This document shows, in pieces, positions 47,103 to 58,190 of a DNA stretch of 64,000 nt. The stretch is from Tetracladium setigerum. Its lineage: Eukaryota; Ascomycota; Leotiomycetes; Helotiales. The stretch is taken from the NCBI GenBank assembly GCA_031472005.1, contig PZJY01000002.1, positions 4,092,001 through 4,156,000 on the forward strand, given 5' to 3'. The stretch's first letter is position 1, and each line of letters starts with the position of its first letter. Made by a program: the position numbers and the translations under genes. The notes under the pieces were generated by a model. That model was given only the letters and a program-made list of their open reading frames with translations. It had not been told where the DNA came from and searched no databases.

Positions 47103-47114
<12 letters not shown>
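44577..47114 (+). CDS. pot1: POT1-like telomere end-binding protein with two apparent frame breaks
   Basis: POT1 binds the single-stranded telomeric overhang through OB folds. Exons 44577-44730, 44790-44929, 44976-45953, 46013-46427 and 46593-47114 give a good family layout. OB1 has VSVIGVLKDF, DAKCTLGIVDY and RAKVQMYGG; OB2 has GQVVKIYDPGSDIIVIYLSD, KWPGPYGKFTMQISLW and GVVHTDNIVKVTV. A Glu/Lys-rich helix, NPHIRCNHGEQEPV, NNPDLLAQVKEQLFKLWGDL and a final FTCCIRQYGV with GLFGTMID follow. Two places break frame: near 45083-45085, before ELIPPKQGWSPTVPE, and near 46785, in a CCCCC run before MPAFADSDDEDS. Each would be mended by one base. The fourth intron has either a GC donor (46428) or a weak GT donor (46434) and is free of stops. 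The stop codon lies inside a (ATTG)n tract. Confidence 0.88.

Positions 47115-47133
<19 letters not shown>
47104..47133. repeat. (ATTG)n microsatellite over the POT1 stop codon
   Basis: About seven copies of ATTG/TTGA begin in the last sense codons of the POT1-like gene and continue past its TGA at 47112-47114. Confidence 0.9.
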
Positions 47134-47134
<1 letters not shown>

Positions 47135-47257
47135 CCTCCCGAATCATCTATTAAATAGCAAAGCGAAAAAAGCCTCCTTTAATTCTATGATGAAGCTTGA
47201 AGCAATTTTACATTCATTTCAGTGGCGTCAAATAACTGAGCACACTCAGTTAGGTAT

Positions 47258-48941
47258 CTATCCTTGCCAGTTGTTTGGGGTCCAGTTGACCTGAAGAAGA
47301 AAACAGTCATTAGCATTTATCACTCATTCGTTGTATCTCAAATGCCCCAAGAAAGAAAAGAAAAGGAAGTTAAACAGCCAGAAACAAGGTAGGAGATACT
47401 CACATAAGAAGGATTAATCTTCTTCAAATCCGGCACGCCCAAGTTGCCCGCATCAATGGCAACCTCCCTCTTCAACAACTCCAATGCCCTCTTCACACCC
47501 TCCTCCCCATAAACATTCGCAAACATAATCGGTCTCCCAATGCCCACTGCCTTGACCCCCAATGCCAACAATCTCAAGATATCAGCACCATATCTTATTC
47601 CGCCATCAGCGTAAATCTCGATCTTTTGGAAAATTTTGGGATCTTCCTTGTAGATTTCCAACGCGATTTCGAGAGATGAAGGCGTGCCGTCGAGTTGGCG
47701 GCCGCCGTGGTTGGAGAGGAGGATGCCGGGGACTTTGTTGGTGATGGCGAGTTTGGCGTCTTCGACTGTTTGGATGCCTTTGAGGATGATGGGGAGTTTG
47801 GTGAAGGTGCGGATTTTGCGGTAGTATTCCCACTGTGGTTGTTCAGGTATTGTTAGTATGTCTTTTATCATATATTTTGTCGAGAACCTATGGATAGGTG
47901 GGGAAGTGAATGGAAGGTAGGTGTTGTGATTGCAATAGTTAGCTTACAGTGATGAGATCGTAGTCGGTGTTACTGAGAATGTGCGTTAATTGATTGTTTT
48001 GCTGATTATTCTGGAACTTCTTCCTAGGAGGGATAGATTGGGATATGAGAGAATGTGTAGCTAGACTTACGCAGAACCAACACCGAATCGGATAGCTCGG
48101 TGTCTGTTTCCATCTGCGGCGGAATCAATAGTGAAGACGAAAGCTTTCGATCCGGCTTTCTCGGCTCGGGCGAAGACTTCCTTGGTGACGGTGTCGTTGG
48201 CAGTAAGGTAGACTTGTTGGAAAGTCACTTGAGAAGAGCTGTTTCTGGCGGCTCCGATTTCCTCAATCGAGAGAGTGGAGAGTTGAGATGGCTATTTGTA
48301 TGTGCGAGGTTAGTTGAGATCTTGTTGATATGTTATGATACGTTCATAGGTAGCGCTTTCGTACCATGTAGAGGATGTTCTCGTCACCTGCAGCCTTCAC
48401 GATGTTTGCTTCGGCTTTTGGGTGACCATAACCACCTCTGGCACAGGGGCTGATGAAGAATGGAGCAGAGAAGTTGTATCCAAGAATGCTTGTGCTGTTT
48501 ATTGTTAGCCTCGGTTTCACGGGTTTGGCACTTGTACAGTAACCGGATCACTGCTGCTCACCTCAAGGTATTTGGAACATTGGTGATATCAACCATTGTT
48601 CGTGGTCTCAATCTGTATCGGGAATGAACCTCGAGATTGTTTCGGTAACTCCATTCTCCAGCTGCACCGTTGCGATAGTAGGTGTAATTCTTGGCTGGGA
48701 GGTACTTTCGCGCGACCCAGTCGAAGTCAGGAAGACCGACAACACTTGACAATGGGACGAGGGTTCCTTGAGGGGTATCACCGAGGAGGAAGTCAATGCT
48801 ACAATAGAGCGTCAGTTATCTTTGTCCTTGTCAAAAACATTTGTTTTGGGAGGCAACTCACCCAGTGTCTGGCTCGTTCAAAAATGGGCGAGCTGCAAAT
48901 GCAGTCGCTGCGAAAGGTACTAAAAGAGTGAAGGTACGCAT
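47258..48941 (-). CDS. Secreted FMN-dependent alpha-hydroxyacid oxidase/dehydrogenase
   Basis: Seven exons (48941-48862, 48798-48562, 48494-48365, 48291-48071, 47972-47948, 47832-47404, 47290-47258) encode 384 residues; one exon is only 25 nt. Every junction is GT-AG and in phase. The family oxidises L-2-hydroxyacids such as lactate or glycolate using FMN. Visible are FDWVARKYL with KNYTYYRNGAAGEWSYRNN (N-terminal active-site Tyr region), FFISPCARGGYGHPKAE, LYMPSQLSTLSIEEI, PIILKGIQ (FMN-binding Lys), SNHGGRQLDG (catalytic His and Arg) and ADGGIRYGADILRLLALGVKAVGIGRP (FMN phosphate site). Residues 1-17 (MRTFTLLVPFAATAFAA) look like a signal peptide, so the enzyme should enter the secretory pathway and may produce hydrogen peroxide outside the cell. 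The exact substrate is unknown. Confidence 0.93.
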
Positions 48942-51496
48942 TCTGAAAAGAGTGGCAGAATTGGCGAAATAATAATTAAGAAGTGACACGAGTTAGTTGG
49001 CAAGTGGTGAGGATTGCAAGACTAGGGCATTTCCACCGACTATAAGTAAGGCGAGCAGCAACGGGGGGAAGATTGGAACCAAATCCGATGTAGGCCGGGC
49101 ATGAATCCTTCATGGCAACAAGTGCTTCCAAGACGGAGGTACCTTCCAAGATGGATCAACTTTCCAACTGGTGACTATTTGGAAATTCCGGGTGAAGTTG
49201 ATGGCCTGCAATGAAACTCTCCTCAGATTGGAGGAGGTCAAGTTAGCTGTCAACACACCTGGGGAAACCCCCTTGAGCCACTTGACTTGGCGACGCAGGA
49301 ACGCCGGACATGGAATGTATGCTGGTGAAGTTTACTTCATCGTGGTCTTTTGATAGGTTTACGCCTCATGAAAAGTTCTATTGGTATCCACGAGTTATAG
49401 CAACCTGCATGCGGCGCGAGATTCGAGAATGGAATTAGAGGAAGGAGTTCTGAACTTCTGACTCCCGGATCGGGGAAAACTCACCCTATTGACAAAGAAG
49501 TGTTACCAAAAAAAACCTCGTGGAAAAATACGTATAGCAAAGGGACTCCAAGTTCGAATCCTCAGAATCGCTTGAGTCCGCTTATTTGCATCAACATAGA
49601 CAAAAGAAATTCAATCAACGTTTTTCCAGGCAACACTTCCCAATATCAATAACCAACAAGATAAAGTGAAAATTGAAATAGCAGAAATTACAAAAGCAGT
49701 TAAGAAGTTTGAAATTAATAAACTTGCTTTGCATCAACACCAGGCCTCCCCAACCCGCGACTAGGACTGGCATGTTCGCTATTTTGCCAACCTCTTAGAT
49801 GTCGGCAGATCCTGGGAGTCTGGAACTTTTCAATCATGCGGGGGAGGGGTACCTTAACCTTTACCCTCCTAAGCCAAGTCGGGGGATCCCCTAACCTTGC
49901 AAGTGCCGTTTCCACATCTTGGATGAGATGAAGAAAAAAGGTTCGATAACGTGCTTGATGTTGCTTTTGAGGCGTTTGTTCACACCACCTTCCATTCTTG
50001 GGTGTGGGAGAAGTTTGGACATGGCTGAGACCCGACATATGTATGCAGGGTTTCCAATACAGCCGTTTCCACAGACTCTTCTACCGGCTGCCAATCCAAA
50101 CAGAATCTGAATAGTCAAACATTAGGTGATCTCGAGAATACTTCTGTTTGCTGAAGAAGAAGTAACGAAAGAATACTCGTTACCCTCGTTCATCTTTGAC
50201 CTCGTATTCCTACCCCGGACCAAGTACTGTAGTGAGAAGGTTAAAATCATTATTTCAGGCAACAGACGACGGGTAAATTCGATCCCTCCCCTGAAGTCTC
50301 AAATCGAATCTCAAAAAACCGGCCGCCCCTGACTGGGCCCTGGCAATGGTACTTCGTAGCGGTACTCGAGTACTGAAGAAAACAAGGTATTCTCCGGCGG
50401 AGGAAACTTCCCGTTGCATACAGACACTGTATCGGCCCGGAAGATGATGTGGTGGAAGAAGAACAGCGGGAAGGCGTTATGAAGAAGGTGGTTGACCGTT
50501 GGATTGAGATGGGTTAGTCGATAGAGTTTCGCAAGGTCGATTTGGAAATTTTGAGTGGTAGGATTGGGAAATCTGAAGTACAGAAGTATTTCTAGCGCTG
50601 GACGCAAGCATCGAACGAAGAAGAATTACCTAACCTCAGGGTCTCGAATCGAATACTCCAGAAACGGAGGTACCCTCCTCCCCTACGTCCGTCCCTGGAC
50701 TCGCCTCCTATGCCATGCAAAGCATCCGGAAATTGAGAACTCAGGAGTAAGATATTGCGAATCCGGAGTTGCCGGGATATTTCACTGAGGGTCTATTACG
50801 ATCATTGCGATGAGCTTGATGAGCTTAGAGGGATTCAAGAAAGGAATGTGGTCAAAGAGAGGGTCAATACGATAGGGAGGGGATCAGTGGAGTTGGAAAG
50901 CTTGAACTTTGTGCTTGTGTGACTGTGACCCCTTTTTTTGGGTGGGGAGACAGAGACTTGGTATGTGTCACATGTCTCTGGGAAAGTACAGTACGGAATG
51001 TGTCAGTAGTGCTCCGTTGCCTCCTGAGAATGTGGGATATGTTGTTGTTGTCTCATGTGAAGATGCTACGATTTCAAAAGGAAGGGTTGCATTCCTGTGC
51101 AGTTTGGAGGGTCGTGAAAATTTCTGGATCGTGGGTGTTGTAACGAACGCCCAGTGCTGTACAGCACACCAAAGTCGTCGCGAATATAATTTATTGACAA
51201 AACTCGTTAGAAGAGCTAAACACGGCATAATTTTGACCGATCAACCAACACTACTTGAGGGTGTTCGCAAAGATGGAAATCATAATAACTATGGCATTTC
51301 ATAGAAAAAAAATCAACCGTAGTTGCTGACAAGATGCAATATTCTGAACACGCCCTGCAAGGCCATGCCATGCCGTTCATAAAAAAAAATCGCCTCAAAA
51401 AAAGAGCAAACACTATTCCTACATTGTCATCATGAGTGTGTTATATATCCCCCCTCCTTGCCTCAACGCCCCCAACCAAATTCCACAAAAAGATGC
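48942..51496. other. Gene-poor region between oxidase and cohesin genes
   Basis: About 2.5 kb without a supported gene. Short open frames on both strands at 49170-50800 lack motifs. The 3' end of the cohesin gene transcript lies at the right edge. A tRNA-like TTCGAATC at about 49552 lacks a cloverleaf. Confidence 0.45.
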
Positions 51497-54400
51497 CTAG
51501 TCACCCATTATTTCGTCCTCGTCTTCATTAGCCTCCTCCTGGACCGCAGCACCGTCCACACTCTCATCCAGTTCAGGTTCTTCCAGAATCTCGTCGGGCT
51601 CTGGTTCCTCTACTTCACTCTCCTCCTCGCTCTCCTCAACTGTTTCTTTGCTCTTTACATTCTTCTGCGCAGCAGCAGTTTGCTGTGCTTTTGACTTGTG
51701 ACTCTTCTTGGCTTTTGGCTTTGGTTCGTCCAGGAAGGCGAGTACTTCTTTGAAATTATTACCTAATCTCAGACGATTCCGCTCAATTCGTTTGCGAAGC
51801 TTGCCTTTCAGTGAACCTGACCCGTCGATTGCCCCGGCGATGATGGCGAGAACGATCTTGCCAGTGAGCTCGCATAGTTGTTGTTCGGCTTGCAAAGTTC
51901 CAATCAGTCGATCGGATTCATTCGCATCGCCGTCTTCGTCATCAGAGTCATCTTCGAGGTCTTCTGGCTCTTCGTCTTCACCCGGTTGAGCGAGTTGTTT
52001 TTTGGACTTTTTGGCGAATTGCTTTTCCAGACCGTCGAATATCGATGTTATTTCTAGCTGAACTTCGGGAATAATGTCTTTGATTAACGATTGGAGGTGG
52101 GCATATGCATCATCTCCGCTGGCTGGTTGCTTGCCCTTCCCTTTCTGTGACGGTCGCAGACTGTAGAAGATTGTATGGTTCTCAAGAAATGAGCAAGCTC
52201 CCAAAACACGTACAGGGTCCAGCGTTGACCGTGACGAAAACGCAGCCACGACGTTTGTTGAGAATGTTTCCGACCATTCTTTTAGATGATCAACGTCAAG
52301 GTCTGCGATTTCGTCGCCCTCATTGATGGAGTTAAGAAGTGTCCGAACCTTCCACATGAAGTAGAAGGCCCCAGATCGAATTGCAGATACCACTGCTTCA
52401 TCTTCCAGCATATCGCGCAATTCGTCATTCGACTCTTCGTAGACACCACGAGCAATGACATCAAGAATGATGGCGATAGGCAAAGCATCGTCGTTGACAC
52501 CTTCCGCCTCAAGGTACTCGACTGAACTTGAGATACTCGAAAGCTCCGCAAGTCGCGCGAGAATATGGGTGAGCTCCGTTAACGCCTTATTGCCAAGTTC
52601 GCCACGAACAGAGATCTCGCCAGCCGCATTGATTCTTCGAAGAGAAATCATAGTGTCATCCCAAAGCGATTGAAGCTTGCTTTCTGTGACCTCCTCAAGC
52701 TCTTCGACCTCTCGTGCCCGCAGGAACACAGCACTTGCTTCTTTGAGCACTCCGTTGTCAGCATGCGCATTAAACTGCGCAGTGATATCGTCAAGGTGTT
52801 TCGAAAATTCTGTCGAATCTTGTCGCAACTCCTGATATAAGTTGAGGTCGAGGACATGCTCCAATCTGAGGACTATTGCTGCTGTTTTTGGATCCGGGCC
52901 ATACTTTTTCAACAGCCTAGGTATCAGTGCTGCTAGATGACGTGCGGCGACCTCCATCTCCTCTGAGGCCACCGCCTTGTCAGATTTCTTCAATCCTCTA
53001 TCGTGTGATGTATCCGCCAGCTGCTTCATTGTGGACTTAATCACCGAGCTGAGGACATCCAACAGGATGAATTCTTCGCGGTCGCTTGGCACCACTGCTG
53101 CTCGCAATGCTTGCTCGACTTCGCTGCCAGTGGTTTGGGCTGTATGATCGAACAAGAGATAGCCAGCTAATGATTCCCATTCGTCCAACCCTTCAACCTT
53201 TTCGTGCAATGCCTGTGCGGCAAGAGTAAATCTGGATTCTGTTGAAGTGATGTTGAGATACTTGGTGCCGTGGGGTGGATTTGGCACGTCTTCTTGCTCC
53301 TCTCCGTCGTAACTGGTGAGAATTTCAGCTAGGCACTTATACCGTATCCACCCAGCACGGAGAGAATCAAGATCTTCCTCGTCTTCAATCTCCAAGAAAT
53401 CCTCCAACCCCTCCTCGCCACCAAGCTCATCCACTTTCACCTCATACAAATCCTGGACATTTGCAGCGAAGAAGTTCACCAGCGCTTTTCGCACTCTCGG
53501 CTCAGTATCGAAAATGAGTTTCCCGATACTATCAATATCATCAGGTTCCAGGAAGCCAGCCTTTCGTATCGAGTCGGCCAGTTGGACCGCAGAAGCTCGT
53601 ACACTTGGTTCGGAATCTTGGACTGCGATTTCGATCATCCGCGGTCGGAAACGCTCAATGAAATGTCGCATGTTGGCGTGGTTGTCCTCAGATTTCATAA
53701 TTTTGATGATATGCTTAACGACCTCTTGTCGTATCGGAGGGTGAACATCGGACAGATTCCAGCCCATGTATCGGAGGAAATCTCCCTTGAAGAAATAGTC
53801 TGGATAGGACAAAATCCAACCACCTAGCGCCTCGATACATTCAAGTCTGATTCGAGCATCTACGTCTCGATACCTGTTGGTGTAAACGGTCGTGTGAAAA
53901 TCATTGATCAGACGCTCGACTATCTCCCTCTGACTCTCGATTTCATCAATTCTCTTTTGAAATTCTGCAATTCGGTTTTTGTTGGACGTTTTCTTCTTCT
54001 TTTCACCTTCTTGTTGCCGCAGAGTTTGAGAAGACGCGACGATGTGCTTGTTTCCAAGTTCGGCCAGAGAAGTCATCATTGTGAGTGCGGCAAGTGCTGC
54101 GGTGTGACGGAATGGCCGAGAAGCAGATGAGCTCATGGTAGATATCCAAACATGTACGTTCTCAACCAACACTTCTTCGGTGTACAAAAGTTCGGACTCA
54201 TGGAGAGCTTGTACTAGATATTTGAAAAAGTCGACGAAGGCTTCGCGGAAATTGTGGCTCAACTTGGACTTTGAGATGAGAGGATAGTCGGTAATATTTT
54301 GCTGGGAAGGAGTTAGTACTGCATCTTGGGATCGTACAAGTCAACTTACAGCTTGGAACTGGGCCTGGATATCTTCTAAATTCCCTGCAGCTGAGTCTGG

Positions 54401-55043
54401 GTCGTTTATTTGATCTTCTGTAACTTCTACGTCGCAACCAGCAGATTTGAGAATAAAATTTACAAGTTCCGTAACGGCTGCAGACCCATCTTGACTGCTT
54501 CTCGCCAGCCATAGCGAGGCCACATCCTCCATGGAGCTGTCCTTAGTAAATACTTCCGCTACAAAAATATCAGTACGATCGACTATAGGTAGGGCAAACT
54601 CGCATACCGTAAAGCCCCTCCGCGTCCTTGTCCACAATCGCAGCCTTCCTTGGCTTTTTTGGGCGCGCAGCCAGGTTGATAGTGGCATGAGCATCTGCAC
54701 TGAGAGCAGTTCCATTTGTCTTTGGTTTCTTCGCTGCTGGTTTTCTTGCCGTCTTCGCCTTCGACTTCTTGCGTGTCTTTGGCTCCTCCTCCTCTTCCGC
54801 GCTCTCAATTTCCTCCTCGCTATCATCTACGTCCTCATCCACATCTGACGCGTCATTCTCAATATCTTCGCCGGCGCGCTTTCGTTTGGAGCCCGCGGGG
54901 CCAGCATGCGAAGATGTCACCTCTGGCACGAACTTCTCTGGTGCTTTTACGGCGCGTCCAGACTTGCGCCTGCTGGCTGTTGCGACCGGGGAACTCATCG
55001 CGTCGTTGTTGGATATGTCCAGAAGCGGTTTTCGTGTAGTCAT
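51497..55043 (-). CDS. SCC3: Cohesin subunit Scc3/SA (STAG family)
   Basis: Three exons, 55043-54608, 54558-54350 and 54301-51497, encode 1149 residues, typical for the family. Scc3 binds the kleisin Scc1 and DNA and is needed for sister-chromatid cohesion in the nucleus. The N-terminal 145 residues are basic and acidic low-complexity with SRRKSGRAVKAPEKFVPEV. The STAG segment follows (YPLISKSKLSHNFREAFVDF, then FVDFFKYLVQ), then the stromalin conserved region (FVDFFKYLVQ to VYTNRYRDVDARIRLECIEALGGW, ending in LSDVHPPIRQEVVK). Helical repeats run to an acidic tail with many Glu/Asp runs. Both introns are GT-AG and in phase. A start at 55043 was chosen because sequence upstream encodes implausible residues. 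It is divergent from ureD. Confidence 0.95.
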
Positions 55044-55340
55044 TGATTCATGGGACGCGACGGGGGAATTGGTGACGCTGTGAGGAAAGCTTTGGTGTTG
55101 GCGCGTGGTGGATGATTTGGAGGATAAACTTGTTTGTGAGGGAGCGCGATGTGCTTCGCGATATCCCACCAAATGGGGACTAGCGCGAACTTCACCATCT
55201 CTACCACCACCACAACCGCAACTCCCAAAACTCATACAATTCATACAGTATACCAATTTTGAAGTGAGCGCCAAATTCACAAACTTAACCACAATTCACA
55301 GGTGTAACTATTATTCACTAATTTCATAAAGACGAAAAGA
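55044..55340. promoter_or_regulatory. Divergent promoter region between SCC3 and ureD
   Basis: Only 297 bases separate the two start codons, so both promoters share this segment. It contains a plus-strand ACTTCACCATC/CACCACCACAACC stretch at about 55190-55220. No specific factor site is assigned. Confidence 0.5.
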
Positions 55341-56330
55341 ATGATTTCGCCATTTCCTCCCTCCTCCTCCGCACCAGGAGAGGGACAACTGATAGTCCAA
55401 CTTCTCCCTCATGGCGTCTCCGCTCTCGCCAAAATGACTTTCCAATATCCTCTCAAATTGATATCTCCCTCGCCATCTTCCGCCCAGAAAAGCGTCCTCG
55501 TATTCCTCCTCACTTACGGGGGTGGTCTCGTCGGCGGCGACCAAGTCTACCTTACCATCACCGTCCAACCTAATGCCAAACTCAGCATCGTTACTCAAGG
55601 GCACACCAAAATCTTCAAATCCCCTACTCGGGATGTCATAACTCGCCAACAACTGCGTGTGACGATTCAAAGTGAAGCGGGAGTTTGCCTGCTTCCTGAT
55701 CCGGTGCAGCCGTTTGAGGAGAGTGTGTATGAGCAATCCCAGATATTCACGCTGGTTGAGGGGGCGAGTTTGTGTTTGTTGGACTGGGTGTCGGCTGGGA
55801 GAACGGCGAGGGGGGAGAATTGGGATCTAGCATCTTGGAGTGGGCGAAATGAGGTTTGGGCTGCAGGGACGGAGGAGAGGAAGGCGAGACTTCTGCTGAG
55901 AGATAATATTTTCCTTGAAGGAGATGCGCCTCAAGCGCAAGAGAAGGCTCTAAGGAAGACGATGCATAATCTTGGGATATTTGGAACTCTAGTGCTGAGA
56001 GGACCTATGCTCCAGACGCTTTCGGCTTTCTTCCTGGCTGAATTCTCAACATTGCCACGGATTGGTGGCCGGGATTTCAGATCTCAGGAGAAGAAGGAGA
56101 GGGATGGACGGATATCACTCTCACAGCTTGAAAGTTGGAGAGCAGTAAGATTAAAGCAGGAAGAGGAGGGTGGGGTCCTGTGGTCGGCAGCAAAAGTGCG
56201 GGGCTGCATCGTTGTCAAGTTTGGTGCAAGAACTGTAGAAGAGGGTCGTGTATGGATTGGCAGCATGATCAAGCAAGAAGGATCCATAGCTCAAATCTTT
56301 GGAGAGGATGCAATTATGTGTGTGCGATAG
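55341..56330 (+). CDS. ureD: Urease accessory protein UreD/UreH
   Basis: A single exon encodes 329 residues. UreD is part of the chaperone complex (with UreF and UreG) that assembles the nickel centre of urease in the cytosol. Diagnostic segments include GGGLVGGD (near residue 57), a Q-G-H-T-K-I-F-K patch (TQGHTKIFKSP), LLPDPVQPFEES, DWVSAGRTARGENW and LLRDNIFLEG, all in the expected order. The family is normally 270-330 residues. The start is the first Met with the TYGGGLVGGD core well placed; an upstream non-AUG start cannot be excluded. The partners ureF, ureG and urease are not in this window. The gene is intact. Confidence 0.95.
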   Translation: MISPFPPSSSAPGEGQLIVQLLPHGVSALAKMTFQYPLKLISPSPSSAQKSVLVFLLTYGGGLVGGDQVYLTITVQPNAKLSIVTQGHTKIFKSPTRDVITRQQLRVTIQSEAGVCLLPDPVQPFEESVYEQSQIFTLVEGASLCLLDWVSAGRTARGENWDLASWSGRNEVWAAGTEERKARLLLRDNIFLEGDAPQAQEKALRKTMHNLGIFGTLVLRGPMLQTLSAFFLAEFSTLPRIGGRDFRSQEKKERDGRISLSQLESWRAVRLKQEEEGGVLWSAAKVRGCIVVKFGARTVEEGRVWIGSMIKQEGSIAQIFGEDAIMCVR

Positions 56331-57360
56331 CTGTTGAAGGTTTCATTCCCATGACTTGAATGGTCGAGATACACCACCGACGCTCTACAATGGCTTACAA
56401 AGCCGACGAGTATCACTTCATCATCTGTTCTCTCTCCCTTCAGTACTTTGATTAATACTAATTCGATCAAAGCTCCCCATTTACACACGCAGCACACACT
56501 AGAACTCTTCATTCAAATCAGATCCAAGCGACCACTCATCCCCAACTCCGACCTAACTCAACAACAAGACTTCGGGCACCTTCTGTAGTGAAGCTTCTTG
56601 AATAATGTGAAATATTGCCAAACGCCTGCAAATACTCATACCCTGCTTGTCAAGTTGATAGGAGACAAGAAATGCAACAATTAATCCAGTCCAGAAGGAA
56701 TTGGAAATTCAGGCCCAAACCCGCAAAATTGAAGATCCCTACAGCGTCAACCTTGAAGCAAACCTCACAGTCTATCAATGCGTTAGTGCGAATCAGCACG
56801 AGTGCGAGAGTGCTATCTGCAAGGAGGCTCATTGCCTGGGAAACTCAATTACAGCAATTTCACACAAAGTATGCGCCAACTCAGAAGGTGAGAAGGGAGA
56901 ATGCGTATTTCTTGACGGTAACCCCCTTCCTGAAACATATTGGTGATCTGCGCGGTTACTTTATGTTATTTAAGTATTCACCACCTTCGCCTGATCTATC
57001 GCCACAAGATCGGTCGAGAACAGTTACCCTACGATTCGTTCCAGGAGTTCGAAGCAGCAAGCAATGGCCTATGTGAGACTCAAGTCGAATTAAGCAAGGC
57101 ATTAAAAACGCGAAAGACGGAACTTTCAGACCAAGGAACACACTCGCGTGTCAAATCAAACCTGCGCGGATCCCTCTTTCGGCTTTTCCAGCGAAGTTGG
57201 AAGTTCCATTGGGAGACAGTCCCTCTCAATCTTAAGACAATACTAGCAGCCAGGGCTACAACCACCACTCTGAAAGGACAAAAAGAGGACAATAACAGCA
57301 GCAGCAAAAAGCGCACCAGAGATATGGCGTCCTTACCATCGACCCCTCCCAGCATATGAG
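56331..57360. other. Possible decayed gene of unknown family
   Basis: Plus-strand frames at about 56615-57359 contain fragments that could once have been one protein (for example RLIAWETQLQQFHTKYAPTQ and EFEAASNGLCETQVELSK), but they lie in different frames with stops and no convincing splice sites. I recognise no family and give this only as a possible relic. Confidence 0.3.
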
Positions 57361-57836
57361 CAAAACATTATAATACGAAAGTATTACAAATGGAACAAAA
57401 CAAGGATCAAGGAAAGCGTGCAAATACACGCCGAAAAGCGGACCTCATCGATATATGTCTGGAGGCTGCCCTAACCAATCTTGTTTCCACCGAGCGCTGG
57501 ACCCCAAGCGTTTCGTTGCCTGCGGCTGGAGAAACAAGTACTCTGCAACGTCAATGTCGAAGGTCTTGCCTCGTCTTATTTCCGCCCTTATGATTCGTAT
57601 GGGCTTTGACACCTTTATCAACCTCGAAAATGGACAACCGGCTGAACGCATTAGCAAAGATATCCCAAGATGCGAATTTTAAAATTTTGCCTAGGGAAGC
57701 TTGCTGAGTGTATGGAGCGGCAATGTACATGGAATTTGCAAGGTGGTTTCTCATCGAGATTGGTAGTAGCGAAGAAATCGACAACACAATCAACATCAAC
57801 AACTTATCAAAATCGACAACATGTTCCAAAAGAACA
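57361..57836. other. Non-coding or degenerate stretch
   Basis: No supported gene; overlapping open frames on both strands lack motifs. It adjoins the NADAR remnant on its right. Confidence 0.4.
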
Positions 57837-58190
57837 TCACACAACTCCACAGATACACGTCCATCCACCCAACTCGTTGATACCTTTTTGCTTGGGATCG
57901 AGCTTCTTAATATCAATCAGCGGGTCGCTTTTAAGAGCCTTCTTCTGTTCTGGCCTGAGACCAAGACCCCAGAATCCGCCCGAGGTGGCTTCAAATAATG
58001 GACGTTGGTAGGTAGCCATTAAGAGATCACGGAGACGGTCCCACTGCTTGAATTTGTAGACCAGCGCAGTACACATGCATGACCTTTGACTTCAAGGCAT
58101 CCTACTTTGCACTGGGAAATCCCTTAATCGGCTGCTTCCCCAGTTCCCGGACCTTGCTAGGGCTGCTGGCATTGACAAGACACCTGCTCA
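57837..58190 (-). pseudogene. Broken NADAR-domain (YbiA-like) gene remnant
   Basis: Read on the minus strand, the segment has the second half of a NADAR-type domain: SSPSKVRELGK, a GF segment, then a TAG where the family has Trp-Asp, then DALKSKVM. After a frame change it continues KFKQWDRLRDLLMATYQRPLFEAT and GFWGLGLRPEQKKAL, to a stop at 57837. NADAR proteins cleave N-glycosidic bonds of ADP-ribose-like nucleotides, including ADP-ribosyl-guanine. The N-terminal half of the domain is not visible upstream. The stop fits a TGG-to-TAG change. One nonsense codon, one frame change and loss of the start indicate a dead copy. The domain call rests on motif memory and would need a profile search. 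Confidence 0.6.

Noticed and set aside
49540..49580. tRNA-like TTCGAATC box
   Set aside because: No acceptor, D or anticodon stems can be folded around it.
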